Shown: piece by piece, positions 47,626 to 57,997 of the stretch | Layout of the letters: the number at the start of each line of letters is the position of its first letter | Position numbering within the stretch: the first letter of the stretch is position 1 | Source of the DNA: Ophioceras dolichostomum | Taxonomy: Eukaryota > Ascomycota > Sordariomycetes > Magnaporthales > Ophioceraceae | Reading direction: 5' to 3' | DNA length: 64,000 bases | NCBI GenBank assembly: GCA_003049485.1 | Contig: PYST01000041.1 | Coordinates: 1 to 64,000, forward strand | Notes under the pieces: generated by a model | Told to the model about the DNA's origin: nothing | Seen by the model: only the letters and a program-made list of their open reading frames with translations | Database searches by the model: none | Position numbers and translations under genes: made by a program

Positions 47626-49977
47626 ATGATGATGCTATACGAACACGCCGTGGTGGACGATGGGGTGGCCACACCCAGTCCCGGCTCGCCGCCGGGTATG
47701 ACTGCCTCGAAGTCGTCCAAGTCCTCTTCCTTCCACTCGCTCAGCTCCGACGACGGCAGCGTCCTCGCAGACGTGGCCCACTTCGAGGAGATCGGGCTCG
47801 ACGACGACAGCCCGAGCCATCGCCACCACCACGAACGGGACGTCCCGGCCAAGGCGAATATTTTCAACCCCTCATATCCCGCCGACCTGCGTGCCTCGCG
47901 CAAACACTCCTCCAATTCCACATCTGGTCCGCGCGGACCATCATCAAGAGACCTCGCCAGGCCCCGGCCATTACGAGACATCACCTCGGTCCCGAAAACA
48001 CGACCCAATTTTCCCAGCCTGCAGACCGACATTCGGGCCATCAATGTCCGCTGCACGAACACCAGCGGCCTATACCCGGCCACATTAACGAGCCCAACAC
48101 GGCCCAAGGGCCTCGGCCCTCGCAATGACGTCGCCGGGCTTCCCTTCCACCGGCACCGGAGCCCGAGCCCCAATTGCTCGCTGATCCCGCGAGACCCGAA
48201 CCTGCTGATGATCAAGCCGCGAAGGAGTAGTTGGCAATCTACCCGCGAACGTAAATCCTCATTGGATCTGGAGAGGGAGTGCGACGAGGATGACGGCGAC
48301 GACATCCCCGACTATCTTGTCCTCGACAACGTTCCCATCTCGCCTCGGCCACCGTCAGAACGGTCAAGGAGTCAACCGGGCTCTAAGGCGGCTTCGCCTG
48401 AACGCAATCCCAAAGAACGCGTCCGCAGCGTCGGCAATGGCACGCCACCCGTCGCCGCCGCGCAGGGCTCGCTCCGGTCGCCAACCTGGAAGTCCGACGC
48501 GATCATCACCTCGCCCAGCTTGGCCTCGTGTCTGCCCATCAGCCCGATCAAATCGCGGGCCAAGAGCTGGTCGTCGGCACTCGCTGATCTCAGCGCCGAG
48601 GCGAAGGAGCTGACGGAGAAGCTGGAGGAGCACGCGACCGAGTTGGACCAGAAGCGCTCCAGCACGGGCTCGATGCCCAACGCGGGCCGGCGCTCCTCGG
48701 CCGATGCCTACGAGAGCAAGCCGCGCCACAAGTCGGCCCTGCCCGAGCTGCCACCCGTGCGTCGCACAAACATCATGATCGACCCCCTCCCCATCTCGAA
48801 GGAGAAGGAGGCCGTGCTGTCCCGAACGCGCCCCTCGTGGCTCCCGCCCAAGGACCCGGCCGAGGAGCGCCGCCACCTGCGCGAGTACCAGAAGATGATG
48901 GCCAAGAGCGCCGAGGCTGAGAAGCGGCGCGAGACGGAGCGGAGGCTCAAGTCGGAGTGTCGCGACACGGCAGCCGACTGCCTGATGCAAATCTGGGAGC
49001 AGGAGATCCTGCCTCGCTGGGGCGAGGCCATCCGCGAGCGCCGCACCCGCGAGCTGTGGTGGCGCGGCGTGGCCCCGCGCAGCCGCGGTGCCGTCTGGAC
49101 CCGCGCGATCGGCAACGAGCTGGGCCTGACGCGGACGTCGTACGATGCGGCTCTACGCCGTGCACGCGAGGCCGAGGAGCGCGAAGGATCAGGCCGCGGG
49201 TCCGCCAGCGACACGCGACACGCACGCTGGATGCACGCCATCCGCAAGGACGTTGCGGGCTCGACATGGTCGGAGCTCAAGATCTTCCAGCAGGGCGCCC
49301 CCCTGCACCAGAGCCTGGTCGATGTGCTGTCGGCTTACGCTATGTACCGCAGCGACATCGGCTACGTGCCCGGCTGCAACACGATGGCGGCGCTGCTCCT
49401 GCTCAACCTGCCGTCCGCCACGGATGCGTTCATCGCCCTGGCGAACGTGCTCAACCGCCCGCTCCCGCTGAGCTTTTATGCCTCGGACCCGGGCGCCAAG
49501 GCGTCTGCGTACAATCTGGTGCTGCAGACGCTGGCACTGCGCTCCCCCGGCCTGCACGCGCACCTCACCGAGCTGCCGGACCACGATCCGGACGCGTACC
49601 TCTCCGACGTCTTCACCGCGCTGTTCACGGCCCACCTGCCCCTCGACGCCGCCGCGCGCACGTGGGACGTGTACGTCTTCGAGGGCGACGCCGTGCTGGT
49701 CCGCGCCGCGGTGGCGCTGCTGGTCGAGAACGAGATGGCCCTCCTGGGCGCCAAGACCGTGGCCGAGGTGAAGGCCGTGCTTGAGGGTCCCGGCTGCGCC
49801 TCTTATTCAGCAGGCTCCTCGGCCGAGGCCGCGGCCACGGCCGGCAACAAGGCCGCTGCTGGCACAACTGCCGCCGCCGCCACCGCCGCCGCCCCCAAGC
49901 GGACGCAACGGGTGGTCGGCATGGCCGGCGAGGAGGACCAGTGGATCAGCGCCGTCAGGGCGGCTGGCAAGGCGTAG
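47626..49977 (+). CDS. TBC-domain protein (Rab GTPase-activating type, atypical fingers)
   Basis: A single-exon gene of about 783 residues. Three successive ATGs begin at 47626. The first 400 residues are disordered and Ser/Pro/Arg-rich. A coiled, basic stretch (EERRHLREYQKMMAKSAEAE) precedes the TBC domain (about 455-720). Recognisable TBC blocks are RELWWRGVAPRSRGAVWTRA, LVDVLSAYAMYRSDIGYVPG, NTMAALLLLNLPSATDAFIA and AARTWDVYVFEGDAVLVRAA. TBC proteins normally accelerate GTP hydrolysis by Rab proteins using an arginine in IxxDxxR and a glutamine in YxQ. Here the corresponding segments read IRKDVAGSTW (about 539) and YVPG (about 579), so both catalytic fingers appear altered. It may be a Rab-binding rather than a GAP protein. 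The tail is Ala-rich. Confidence 0.85.
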   Translation: MMMLYEHAVVDDGVATPSPGSPPGMTASKSSKSSSFHSLSSDDGSVLADVAHFEEIGLDDDSPSHRHHHERDVPAKANIFNPSYPADLRASRKHSSNSTSGPRGPSSRDLARPRPLRDITSVPKTRPNFPSLQTDIRAINVRCTNTSGLYPATLTSPTRPKGLGPRNDVAGLPFHRHRSPSPNCSLIPRDPNLLMIKPRRSSWQSTRERKSSLDLERECDEDDGDDIPDYLVLDNVPISPRPPSERSRSQPGSKAASPERNPKERVRSVGNGTPPVAAAQGSLRSPTWKSDAIITSPSLASCLPISPIKSRAKSWSSALADLSAEAKELTEKLEEHATELDQKRSSTGSMPNAGRRSSADAYESKPRHKSALPELPPVRRTNIMIDPLPISKEKEAVLSRTRPSWLPPKDPAEERRHLREYQKMMAKSAEAEKRRETERRLKSECRDTAADCLMQIWEQEILPRWGEAIRERRTRELWWRGVAPRSRGAVWTRAIGNELGLTRTSYDAALRRAREAEEREGSGRGSASDTRHARWMHAIRKDVAGSTWSELKIFQQGAPLHQSLVDVLSAYAMYRSDIGYVPGCNTMAALLLLNLPSATDAFIALANVLNRPLPLSFYASDPGAKASAYNLVLQTLALRSPGLHAHLTELPDHDPDAYLSDVFTALFTAHLPLDAAARTWDVYVFEGDAVLVRAAVALLVENEMALLGAKTVAEVKAVLEGPGCASYSAGSSAEAAATAGNKAAAGTTAAAATAAAPKRTQRVVGMAGEEDQWISAVRAAGKA

Positions 49978-51933
49978 TTCGTCGTCGCCGCCGCAACGCC
50001 GTCTTCGCGACCCCTACTCTTCCCTCCCTGCCAGGTGGTCTGTCGGTGCCGGTCGATGTTTCGGGTTGCGAGGCGCAGCAGCAGCTGGTAGGCGCTTCAG
50101 CGGCCCATCCATCCATCTATCTGTTCGTCCATACCGTCCGTCCGCCTTTCTGCACACGATAGATGTCACCTGAGCAACGAAACGGCAACACAAAGTGCCA
50201 CACAAGCGCCACAAGTACGAACACACAAGAAGGAACAAAACAATGAACATACCCACCCAACCTCGTCTCAGGAAGACTGTCGAAGAACAGCACCAATTCT
50301 AGAAGGGGAAGAACAAAACGACACAAGCACAGTACATACAAATGGCGAGCAGGACGAACCAACCAACTTGAACATACAACCAAACCAACATCATCAACTG
50401 TCAGCAGTGGTGGGATTGACTGACTTTTCAGCGCATCTTCGTTTTGGGATATCTTTTTTTTTTTTTTTTTTTCGTCTTTTCTCTTTTTTGCTGTAGCCAT
50501 TCTTCACTAGAAATCCACTTTGGCAGCCGTTCAAGTGGACTTATTGTGTATATCTTAATTCTCTCGGAGGCGTCGCCTGTTGTTGTGATATCGCATCGCA
50601 CAACACGGCAAGAGGGCCCTGCTCGCCAGGGGCTAAGCAGGGTTGTTCAGGAGTTTGGTGCATGCGAGTTCAGAAAGAGTACGGCTTTGTCAGGCCTTTC
50701 TGCCTCTCGCCTTTTTTACCCCCCCCCCCCTTTTTTTTTTTTCCTTCCCTCCCGTCATCTCCTTTACGAAGGATGATGACTCTTTGGTGGCGGTTTTATT
50801 TTCTCTTTTTTTTCTCTGACCCTTGTTGAGGTTTGGGAAGAGGATGGATGAGAATTGATGAATTCGCAGCATAGCAGGCGAGCAGAAGCGTACAGACACA
50901 GACGAAAGAGAATAGCAGATTACTTTGAACACAACTTTGCACCACGCGGAACGCCAGCAGGGAGTCATTGACACACGTCTCAGCGGATATTTGTTTCCCC
51001 CTGCCGATTTTCGTCTGATCACAGGCTTCTTCATTTTCCCTAGTGGATGGATCTAAGTTTGTAAATGATCAATGACAGATACGAGAAGAGGGCCACACTC
51101 GGTGTACTTCAGCGAATCTCTTCATGTAGGTACTAGAGGTCAACCTCCGGATCTTGACGTCCCAACTTTTTGTCCACTTCACAGGTCGCTTCGATCTAGT
51201 AACGATTCAGCAAGCCGGGCGTCAGACATGCGCGGCACGGTAGTTGCCGTCTAGAGCTTGCGGTTTTCGCCCTTCTCCGTGCAGACACAACTGGCTGGCC
51301 CTGAGGCCTCCTCAAAAGAATCGAGGTGGTCAAGTGCCCAGACCTTATCCACTGCGGGCAGGGCACCCGCTGCTAGTAAATCACCGCTAGCCTCTCAAGT
51401 TGACCTGATGAAGGGCTCAGGTAGCAAAAGGGAGGCAGTGAAAGCGAGACGCATTCCTTGCCACCCAATCAGATTGAGGAACGAGCCAAATTCAGACGTC
51501 ATCAATCTGGTGTCGGGTGGGTTGTCTGGTGTTCTCCCGCTGGAACCAGGCAAAGAGGCTGGCTGACAGCCAGTGACGTAATGACCGCCCAAGCCCCCGC
51601 ATTGTTGCCCCTGACCCCCTGAACAACAACAGCTCTCGCAAGCAAGCTCCAAGATCTGTACCTCGTTACAAGGTACCTATGTTGGGCGAGTGACGTCCGG
51701 AATCTCCCTGCTGCATCTCGAGCCTTTTTCTTTTATTTATCTTATACCCAACCCATTTTCCTCCGCAGATTTTCCAGCCCATCCACAAGAACAGCAAAAC
51801 ATCAGAGGACACAAAGTGACTTTCAGCTCGTGCCCTCCACCGAGCGCCAACTTACAGCGAACTAACTCCTAAGAACCTGCTAGCATACACCTACTACACA
51901 CAATAACTTTTACCAAGCACTAAAAACACTACA
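49978..51933. other. Intergenic stretch TBC gene / small His-rich gene
   Basis: A 2-kb region with a poly-T run (about 50454-50472) and a C-run/T-run junction (50719-50741). The A/C-rich leader of the small protein gene lies just before 51934. No other gene is recognised. Confidence 0.45.
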
Positions 51934-52092
51934 ATGCCTCTCTTCTACAGCAAGAACTTCGGCGGCCGGCACTTCGGCACGAGCGTTCACGCCGACCGAC
52001 ACGGTGTCCGCCGCGGACCATGGCGCTTCAGCCTGTGCGGCATCCACTTCTTCAAGCCTCATCATCACAAGCAGAAGCACCATCATTACTAA
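51934..52092 (+). CDS. Small histidine-rich protein, 52 residues
   Basis: A short open frame begins MPLFYSKNFGGRHFGTSVHA and ends in a basic, histidine-rich tail, KPHHHKQKHHHY. It has 10 histidines in 52 residues, one cysteine (SLCGIHFF) and no signal peptide. The ATG lies in a good fungal context (ACTACAATGCC), after an A/C-rich leader of roughly 100 bp without upstream ATG, as in strongly expressed fungal genes. I do not recognise a family. Metal binding is a guess from composition. Its coding status rests on leader context, compact composition and the clean frame, not on homology. Confidence 0.5.
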   Translation: MPLFYSKNFGGRHFGTSVHADRHGVRRGPWRFSLCGIHFFKPHHHKQKHHHY

Positions 52093-52913
52093 GGAGCGCT
52101 GCGACACGACATGACACGATACGACACGACATGGGACGAGACGAGACGGCGGGAATATAATATTGCACGATAATGAGACTTGGTCGAGGAAGACGGAGGC
52201 TATGGAGAGGTTGCGAAGGGGGTCAACGATACGATACAACGCAAATGCATACTAAATGGAAGTGGCTGGCGTTGAGGCTTTAGGGCGGCCAGAATAGGTC
52301 GACGACGGCCTGTCTCCGACGAGAGGCTTACAAGTGCGCGAAGAAGCAAGCTCTGCGGACACTTTGGGAGTTCTTTTCTAGGGTTTTTTTTTTTGTGGTG
52401 ACGGCGGCGAGCGTTGCTTCTTCAGGCATCACAACATGAACGATGGTAGAACGAGAGGCGCCTGGAAGATGGAGATACCAGCAAAAAGCTTTCTGATAGC
52501 CTGGGGAGGACGTTTTGGGGGAGACTTTTCGTTGTTAGAGGTAGTTGAGCCTCGAGCCTGGCTGGCCAATCCGCTTCACCACGTGCGCTGGTCAGGCCGC
52601 ACCTTTAATGCCGTCTGTTCAACTACGTGCCATTCACTGTGCGTAGCGTGGAACCGGGACTTTTTTCCCCTTTTGTAAATATTAAAGTGATCGAAGCAGG
52701 TCGATGTTTAAATATAGTAGTAATACTGAAACTTTCGTGTACGCTAGATGTGCCGGACGGGGCAAATAGAACCACCATCCGATCCCTAGACTTAATAGTT
52801 CATAGTTAAGACTACGACGGTATCTGGTCGTCTTCGACTCTCTCGCTGGACTTTCGTTCCTGATTAACTAAAACGCCATTGACGGGTGCCTTTGCAGTCT
52901 GGAAAGAGAGCCA
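52093..52913. other. 3' region between small His-rich gene and TF-like gene
   Basis: An 821-bp convergent 3' flank. A short tandem-like ACACGACA/ACGATACGACACG motif occurs at about 52105-52145, and the end is AT-rich. No gene is seen. Confidence 0.45.
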
Positions 52914-55236
52914 TCAACAGCTAAGGTCCATATTATCCACATCATCAAAGAATGGTCCAAACAGCGCCTCACCCCTCTTGTTGTGGATGGCATCAATCCA
53001 CAGGATCGACTTCAGCGAGTCCCTGAGCGCAGGCCACGAATACCCAAAGCCCCCATCCACGAGGACCACATCTCGCAAAAGATTCCTAACCCACGCCTTG
53101 TCCTCCTCGCTCTGGAACACCGAGAACGACCCCATCGCGAGCATCCACGCCAGGAGCAACCTGAGCGTGACGGCAGCAGACCCTCTTACACCCGCATCGG
53201 CAGCCACTCCTCCTCCTCCTCCTCCACCCACTTCTCTCGCGCTCGCGTTAGCGACGGCGGACAGTTCCGCTGCCACGTCTTCGCACACGCCCTTCAGCCT
53301 CATCGCCAGATCGTCGTGGTAAAGCGTCCACCCCCTGAATTGCATCGACATCGTCGTCGTGAACGCCAGCGAGGCGATACGCACAGCCTCATCAAGTGAG
53401 AACGAGCTCGTCTGCAGTTCATCTCCACCACTTCCACTTTCACTCCCACTTCCACTACCAATACCTCTCGAATTCATCCCATGCCCCAAAAACAGCAACC
53501 TGTACTGTATCGAACAAACACCCTCCTGAAAAACGACCGGCATGAGCTTGATCCCCGAAACGTGTGCATAGTTGGCGGCGTCGGCAACTCGGTGGAGGTC
53601 GCGGAACGCGCAGCGCAGACGGGCGCCGCATTGCCAAAGGAAGGAGGGGAGGGGGCGGCGGGAGTAGAGGTCTGAGGGAGGGGGTGGTGGGATGGGGGTA
53701 CAGAGCAAGGTTGAGGAGCGTGGTGGGGAGGAGATTGGTGGTGGTGGGGATGATGATAACGACGATGACGCCGGGTTTGTGGTGGTGGTGTTTTTGCTGC
53801 AGTAGGTCGTAGAGGGGGAAGATGAAGGTTGTGCAGGCCCAGACGCAGCGTCGTCGAAGAAGGGCCGGAAGGTGATCTCGGACGGTGCGATGAGTGGAGT
53901 GACGCCTAGGGCCATCGACATTCCTAGATCGAGTCTGTGAATGGCGAAGTGAGTTAGTTAGGATCTCAGCTGGGTGGTGGAAAGGACGACTCGACGATAG
54001 AAACAGCCGGTCAATCTAGTATGCCGAAGAGGCCTTCCAGAAACATCACAACAGGATGCTGCTGTTGATTCTCGGATGGCCAAATATCTGTCTTCGTCCA
54101 CTCACTCACTCACCTCGCCATCTTAACCACAACCTGCCGATTCGTCCCCGACCCCCCAAAGCCCCCCCTCAAATCCCACATCCTCCTCAGTCCCGCCACG
54201 TGCGTCTTTATGGCGGCGAACTCGCCAAAGACGTAGTCCGACACCACCAGGCTCGCTATGGCGCAGATGGTGGCGTCGCTCGCGACGTGTTGCTCCTCTC
54301 CGCCATCACCACTACCGGCGATCCGGATCCGCTGGCCGAGCAGATGCAGCGTCCGGGCCTTGTGCAGCTGCGTCAGCGGGCTCGCGCAGGTCCTGCCGGA
54401 CAGCTTGTCGCCGCACGCGGACGCGCCCGTCAGGAACGACTCCAGGTAGACGGCGTCGGCGAGGAGGTCGAACCAGACCGCTTGCGAGGGGTCCAGCTCG
54501 ACGCAGTATTCTAGGGGGTACATGGCTTCGGCGATGACAGTGAAGTCTTTTGAAGAGGGGAAGTCAGCAATGTGTTTGTTTGAGGGGAGTTGAGTTGGGA
54601 AGTTGTCAGTGATGTGACAGACAGATAGCAACTGGGGGTGATAAACTTGGCTAGAGGTAGGGAGGGAAAAGAAAGGGGAAGGGCACACATACGCCTGAAA
54701 ATCAGATCTGCCATGTACGGCTCTAGCTCATGTGCGAACTTCGCGAAGGAGAACTCCGAGCCGACTCGGCGTGGGATCGCTTTCGGGACAGGTACGAGCT
54801 GGAAATCATTCTCGGCACCCGGGCTCCTCCTCGGCAGCATGTCATCATCATTTGCCATGGACGTGTCAGACCCTCCAATCTCAGCCAGCCGATGCCCCAA
54901 CTGAGCTTTGTCGGGTATACAATTATAGCCCGACTGGTCGCCGCGGAGGACGAGTGGACCTGAAGCGGGAGCTGGAACAGCCGGCACAGCTTGCACCCGA
55001 GATTGGGACTTAGGCCCTCGCTTGTGCGTGTTTTTGCCGCGCATCACATGGCTCCGTATCAGCCTTCGCGCCTCGCCCTTCGGCTTGCCGGGCTCTTGGC
55101 AGGCCACAAATACCATCTGTGACTCTTGCTGCTGCTGTTGCTGCTGCTGCTGCTTCTTCCTTCGTCGGCCTCCCACGGGTTGCGTCTGCGGCTGCGGATG
55201 AGACGGCATGGTCGTATCGGAGGTCTCGTCTGCCAT
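52914..55236 (-). CDS. Fungal transcription-factor-like regulatory protein lacking a zinc cluster
   Basis: Three exons, 55236-54693, 54546-54114 and 53934-52914, encode about 665 residues. A second in-frame ATG at 55287 would add 17 residues. The N-terminus has a basic, polyglutamine segment and the recurrent block EARRLIRSHVMRGKNTHKRG. That block is seen in a fungal family otherwise similar to the middle-homology region of zinc-cluster regulators. The exons then give FHFTVIAEAMYP-type helices, ATICAIASLVVSDYVFGEFA, AAIKTHVAGLRRMWDLRGGF and ALRDSLKSILWIDAIHNKRG, matching that helical domain. No Zn2Cys6 cluster is present. Introns of 146 and 179 bp are phase-consistent; GCGAG|GTGAGT rejoins as MARLDLGMSMALG. 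A Ser/Pro-rich insert lies near residues 345-400. It is divergent from the dehydrogenase at 56166. A role in gene regulation is inference. Confidence 0.8.
55126..55152 (-). repeat. CAG/CAA tract encoding nine glutamines
   Basis: A (CTG)n/(TTG)n run on the plus strand encodes Gln9 in the N-terminus of the transcription-factor-like protein. Confidence 0.8.
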
Positions 55237-56165
55237 CTCCGGACGTCTCTCTGGATCGGTCTCTGATGCTGCTGCAGCACAGCACATCAGCCAGACAACC
55301 AACTCCAGTCGTATGAAGCAGTGCCCGAAACAAGCAAGCAGTAGCCAAAACGAAGCGACCCCGGCGGCGGCCGAGAGATGCGAAGCAGCTAAAGAGCATA
55401 CCAGTACCTCGATTGGGGCAAGAGTTCACCAGGCTGTAATTCTGCCCGCCGGATAGCACCGACTAGCATTCGCTGCACGTTGACGTTAGCTGCCATCCTT
55501 CAGGGGGCTGGGCACGGGCCACATCTCGTTCAATTGTTGCCCTAATCGGGTTTAGCCCAGCTCTCCCCGGACTCTGGCCCGTGCCGGGTTTCCGCGGGGC
55601 TGTCATCGTGGAGATTTCCGCAACAGTCGGCTTCAGGCTTCCATTGCAAGCTCAATTCCTATCACGGGAACAGCGACCTCTACCCCGTATCCGTCGTATA
55701 CGGAACTCGGCATAGTGCTCTCGGAAAGTATCTCTTTAATCTCCATCGTGACCACGACTTGGCTTGTTGTACCCAGGGTATAGGCAACGACAACTAGCCC
55801 CGCGCTTGACTTGGGAACAGGTACAAGGCCCAGTTTGGGCCAACGCAAGCATCATGGCGCCTTATCTCCGGGTCTTTGACGAAGGGTGTGCCAGCACGGC
55901 AGCCGTAGCCCGAAAGCAGCAGAGAGGGGTCAGCCGGGGCCACGCAGCACAGTCCCTTGACGAGGATAAAAGAATATAAAGATGTTGGGAAGGGAAGGCT
56001 GGCGAGGAGGTATCAAACTCCCGGCTCATCACACAACTGCTCATCCAGAAACTCGCATCGGCATCATCGCCATACAGTCTTCTCAGAAATCAACTCTCTT
56101 GTTCGTTGCTTGCTTCCGCTGAAAGGATATCATAATATCATCCTCGCTCGATCATCATCACCGTC
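55237..56165. promoter_or_regulatory. Divergent promoter region, TF-like gene / SDR
   Basis: A 929-bp region shared by two divergent genes, which could allow joint control. No specific operator was identified. The last 60 bp before the SDR ATG resemble a 5' leader. Confidence 0.45.
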
Positions 56166-57401
56166 ATGGCCGCTGAGTCACCGGAGAAGCACATCCCCTC
56201 CATGGAGATGGAGCCGTGGAACGAAAGCGCGGTCAAGGCCTTCCTCCGCGCCCAGCTCTTCACCAAGGCCAAGCACCTGCCCCCCTCGACCGACCTCACC
56301 GGGCAGGTGGCCATCGTGACGGGCGCCAACATCGGGCTCGGCCTCGAGGCGTGCAAGCAGTTCCTCTCGTTCGGCGTCTCGACGCTCATCGTGGCCGTCC
56401 GCTCCCAGGCCAAAGGCGACGCCACCGCTGAGACGCTCCGCAAGATCGCCCGTCCAGGGACCGACATCCAGGCCTGGCTGCTGGACCTGGACTCGTACGA
56501 CTCGATCCGCGCCTTCGCCGCCCGCTGCGCGTCGTCCCTGAAACGCATCGACATCGCCGTCATGGGCGCTGGCCTGTTCTCCCAGGGCTACACGAAGAAC
56601 GCCTCGACGGGCCACGAGACGACGCTGCAGGTCAACTACCTCTCTACCATGCTCCTGACTGTGCTCCTGCTGGACGTCATGGTGAACCTCCGCAAGCAGC
56701 ACCCTCAGCCCGAGTCTCTGGCAAGAAAACCCTGGAACCTCACCGTCGTCAGCTCCGGCATGGCCCTCACCGCCAAGCTGCCCCACGCCGACGCCTCCCC
56801 GTTCCTGCCGACGTACGACCCGGCCGAGACGTACAACATGGAGGAGGCCTACGCGGCCGTCAAGCTGCTGCAGATGATGTTCGTGGCGCGGCTGGCCACA
56901 CTGGTCGACCCCGACCCTAAGACCGGTCACGGCGTCGTGCTGAACGTGATCGACCCCGGCATGGCGAGGACGGACCTGCACCGCAAGACGAAGGGCGCCG
57001 CCAAGATCGCCATGCGCATCATGTGGCTCATAGCAAGGTCGCAGCAGGATGCCGCTTCGACGTATCTCGATGCCGCCGTGGCCAAGGGCGTGGAGTCGCA
57101 TGGGTGTTTCGTGATGGACTGGGCTGTGAGACCGTGAGTGCTTCCTTGTCTGCCTACAGACCTTCCACTGTTCTCGCTTTGACATGTGACCATCATGTCT
57201 TCTTCTCTCATCAATAGACAAAGCAATGCTAACCAGGTACCTACCTATCTACTGACATCTAGGTTCCCTCCTATCATGTATCAGGACAACATTAGGGCAC
57301 TGGCCGGAAGACTGTGGGAGGAAACCCTGAACGAGCCCGGATTTGAGGCAGCCCGCCAAATCGTGGAGGGGCTTTCGCAGACGAAGATCACAGGGAAGTA
57401 G
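56166..57401 (+). CDS. Short-chain dehydrogenase/reductase (SDR)
   Basis: Two exons, 56166-57133 and 57263-57401, encode 368 residues. The Rossmann fold begins LTGQVAIVTGANIGLGLEAC, with TGxxxGxG at residues 52-59. DLDSYDSIRAF marks strand 4, NYLSTMLLTVLLLD the structural Asn, VVSSGMA the catalytic Ser (about 196-197) and YAAVK the Tyr/Lys pair (229-233). The usual NAG motif reads MGAG. It is related to fungal retinol-dehydrogenase-like SDRs that reduce or oxidise small metabolites with NAD(P)(H). The substrate cannot be named. The intron of 129 bp follows GAGACC and uses GTGAGT...CATCTAG, and exon 2 gives FPPIMYQDNIRALAGRLWEE. It is divergent from the transcription-factor-like gene. Confidence 0.9.
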
Positions 57402-57997
57402 ACAGGCAGTTGAGTTTGCTATTCATACCAAGACTCGTGGTTTCCGTAATATGTATACCCAGGTTTTGAGCTGGTAGCTAGATTGTATTGTATTTCTTTT
57501 TGCTGTTAATAAAAGCCACAGCATCCCCAATACCTTGTGTCACCGCTCAATAGTACCCAGCGGTGTATGCGTCTCAATGCACAACATAGACTCATCTAAG
57601 CCCGATGCGGCCGCAGACCGGGACTCCTCCCCCGGGTTTCCGATGCGGGTCACTGATCTAGCCGGCCTGGACGGAATCCTATCAACCTCCTCCGGGGCAT
57701 CTCCAGCCGAGAATCCACAACGTCATGCGGGCAGATTGGACTTCCAAGACTATCAATTCCGAATGGGAGTGTCTGCGTGATTAGTGCGCATCGAGGGCGA
57801 AACCAGAGCCCGAAACTGAGAAACGACGTACGAACTGGCTGAGAGGGAACAGGGGAGTCTGTCCGTCTTCGCTCGGCTGTACCTACGAGCTAGTTACTAG
57901 CTCACTTGGCCTTCTCATCATCGTCGTCATCATGGCCACCCGATTCTACCATCTGTCTAGTAACTTTCACAACTGAGACCGCTTTGCAGCTCAAAAG
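57402..57997. other. SDR 3' region up to the GH31 relic
   Basis: About 600 bp, holding an AATAAA at 57508-57513 that suits 3'-end formation of the SDR transcript. No gene is recognised. Upstream parts of the decayed GH31 gene could extend into it but are not recognisable. Confidence 0.45.
57508..57513 (+). terminator. Candidate polyadenylation signal AATAAA (SDR)
   Basis: A canonical hexamer 107 bp after the SDR stop codon. Confidence 0.4.
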
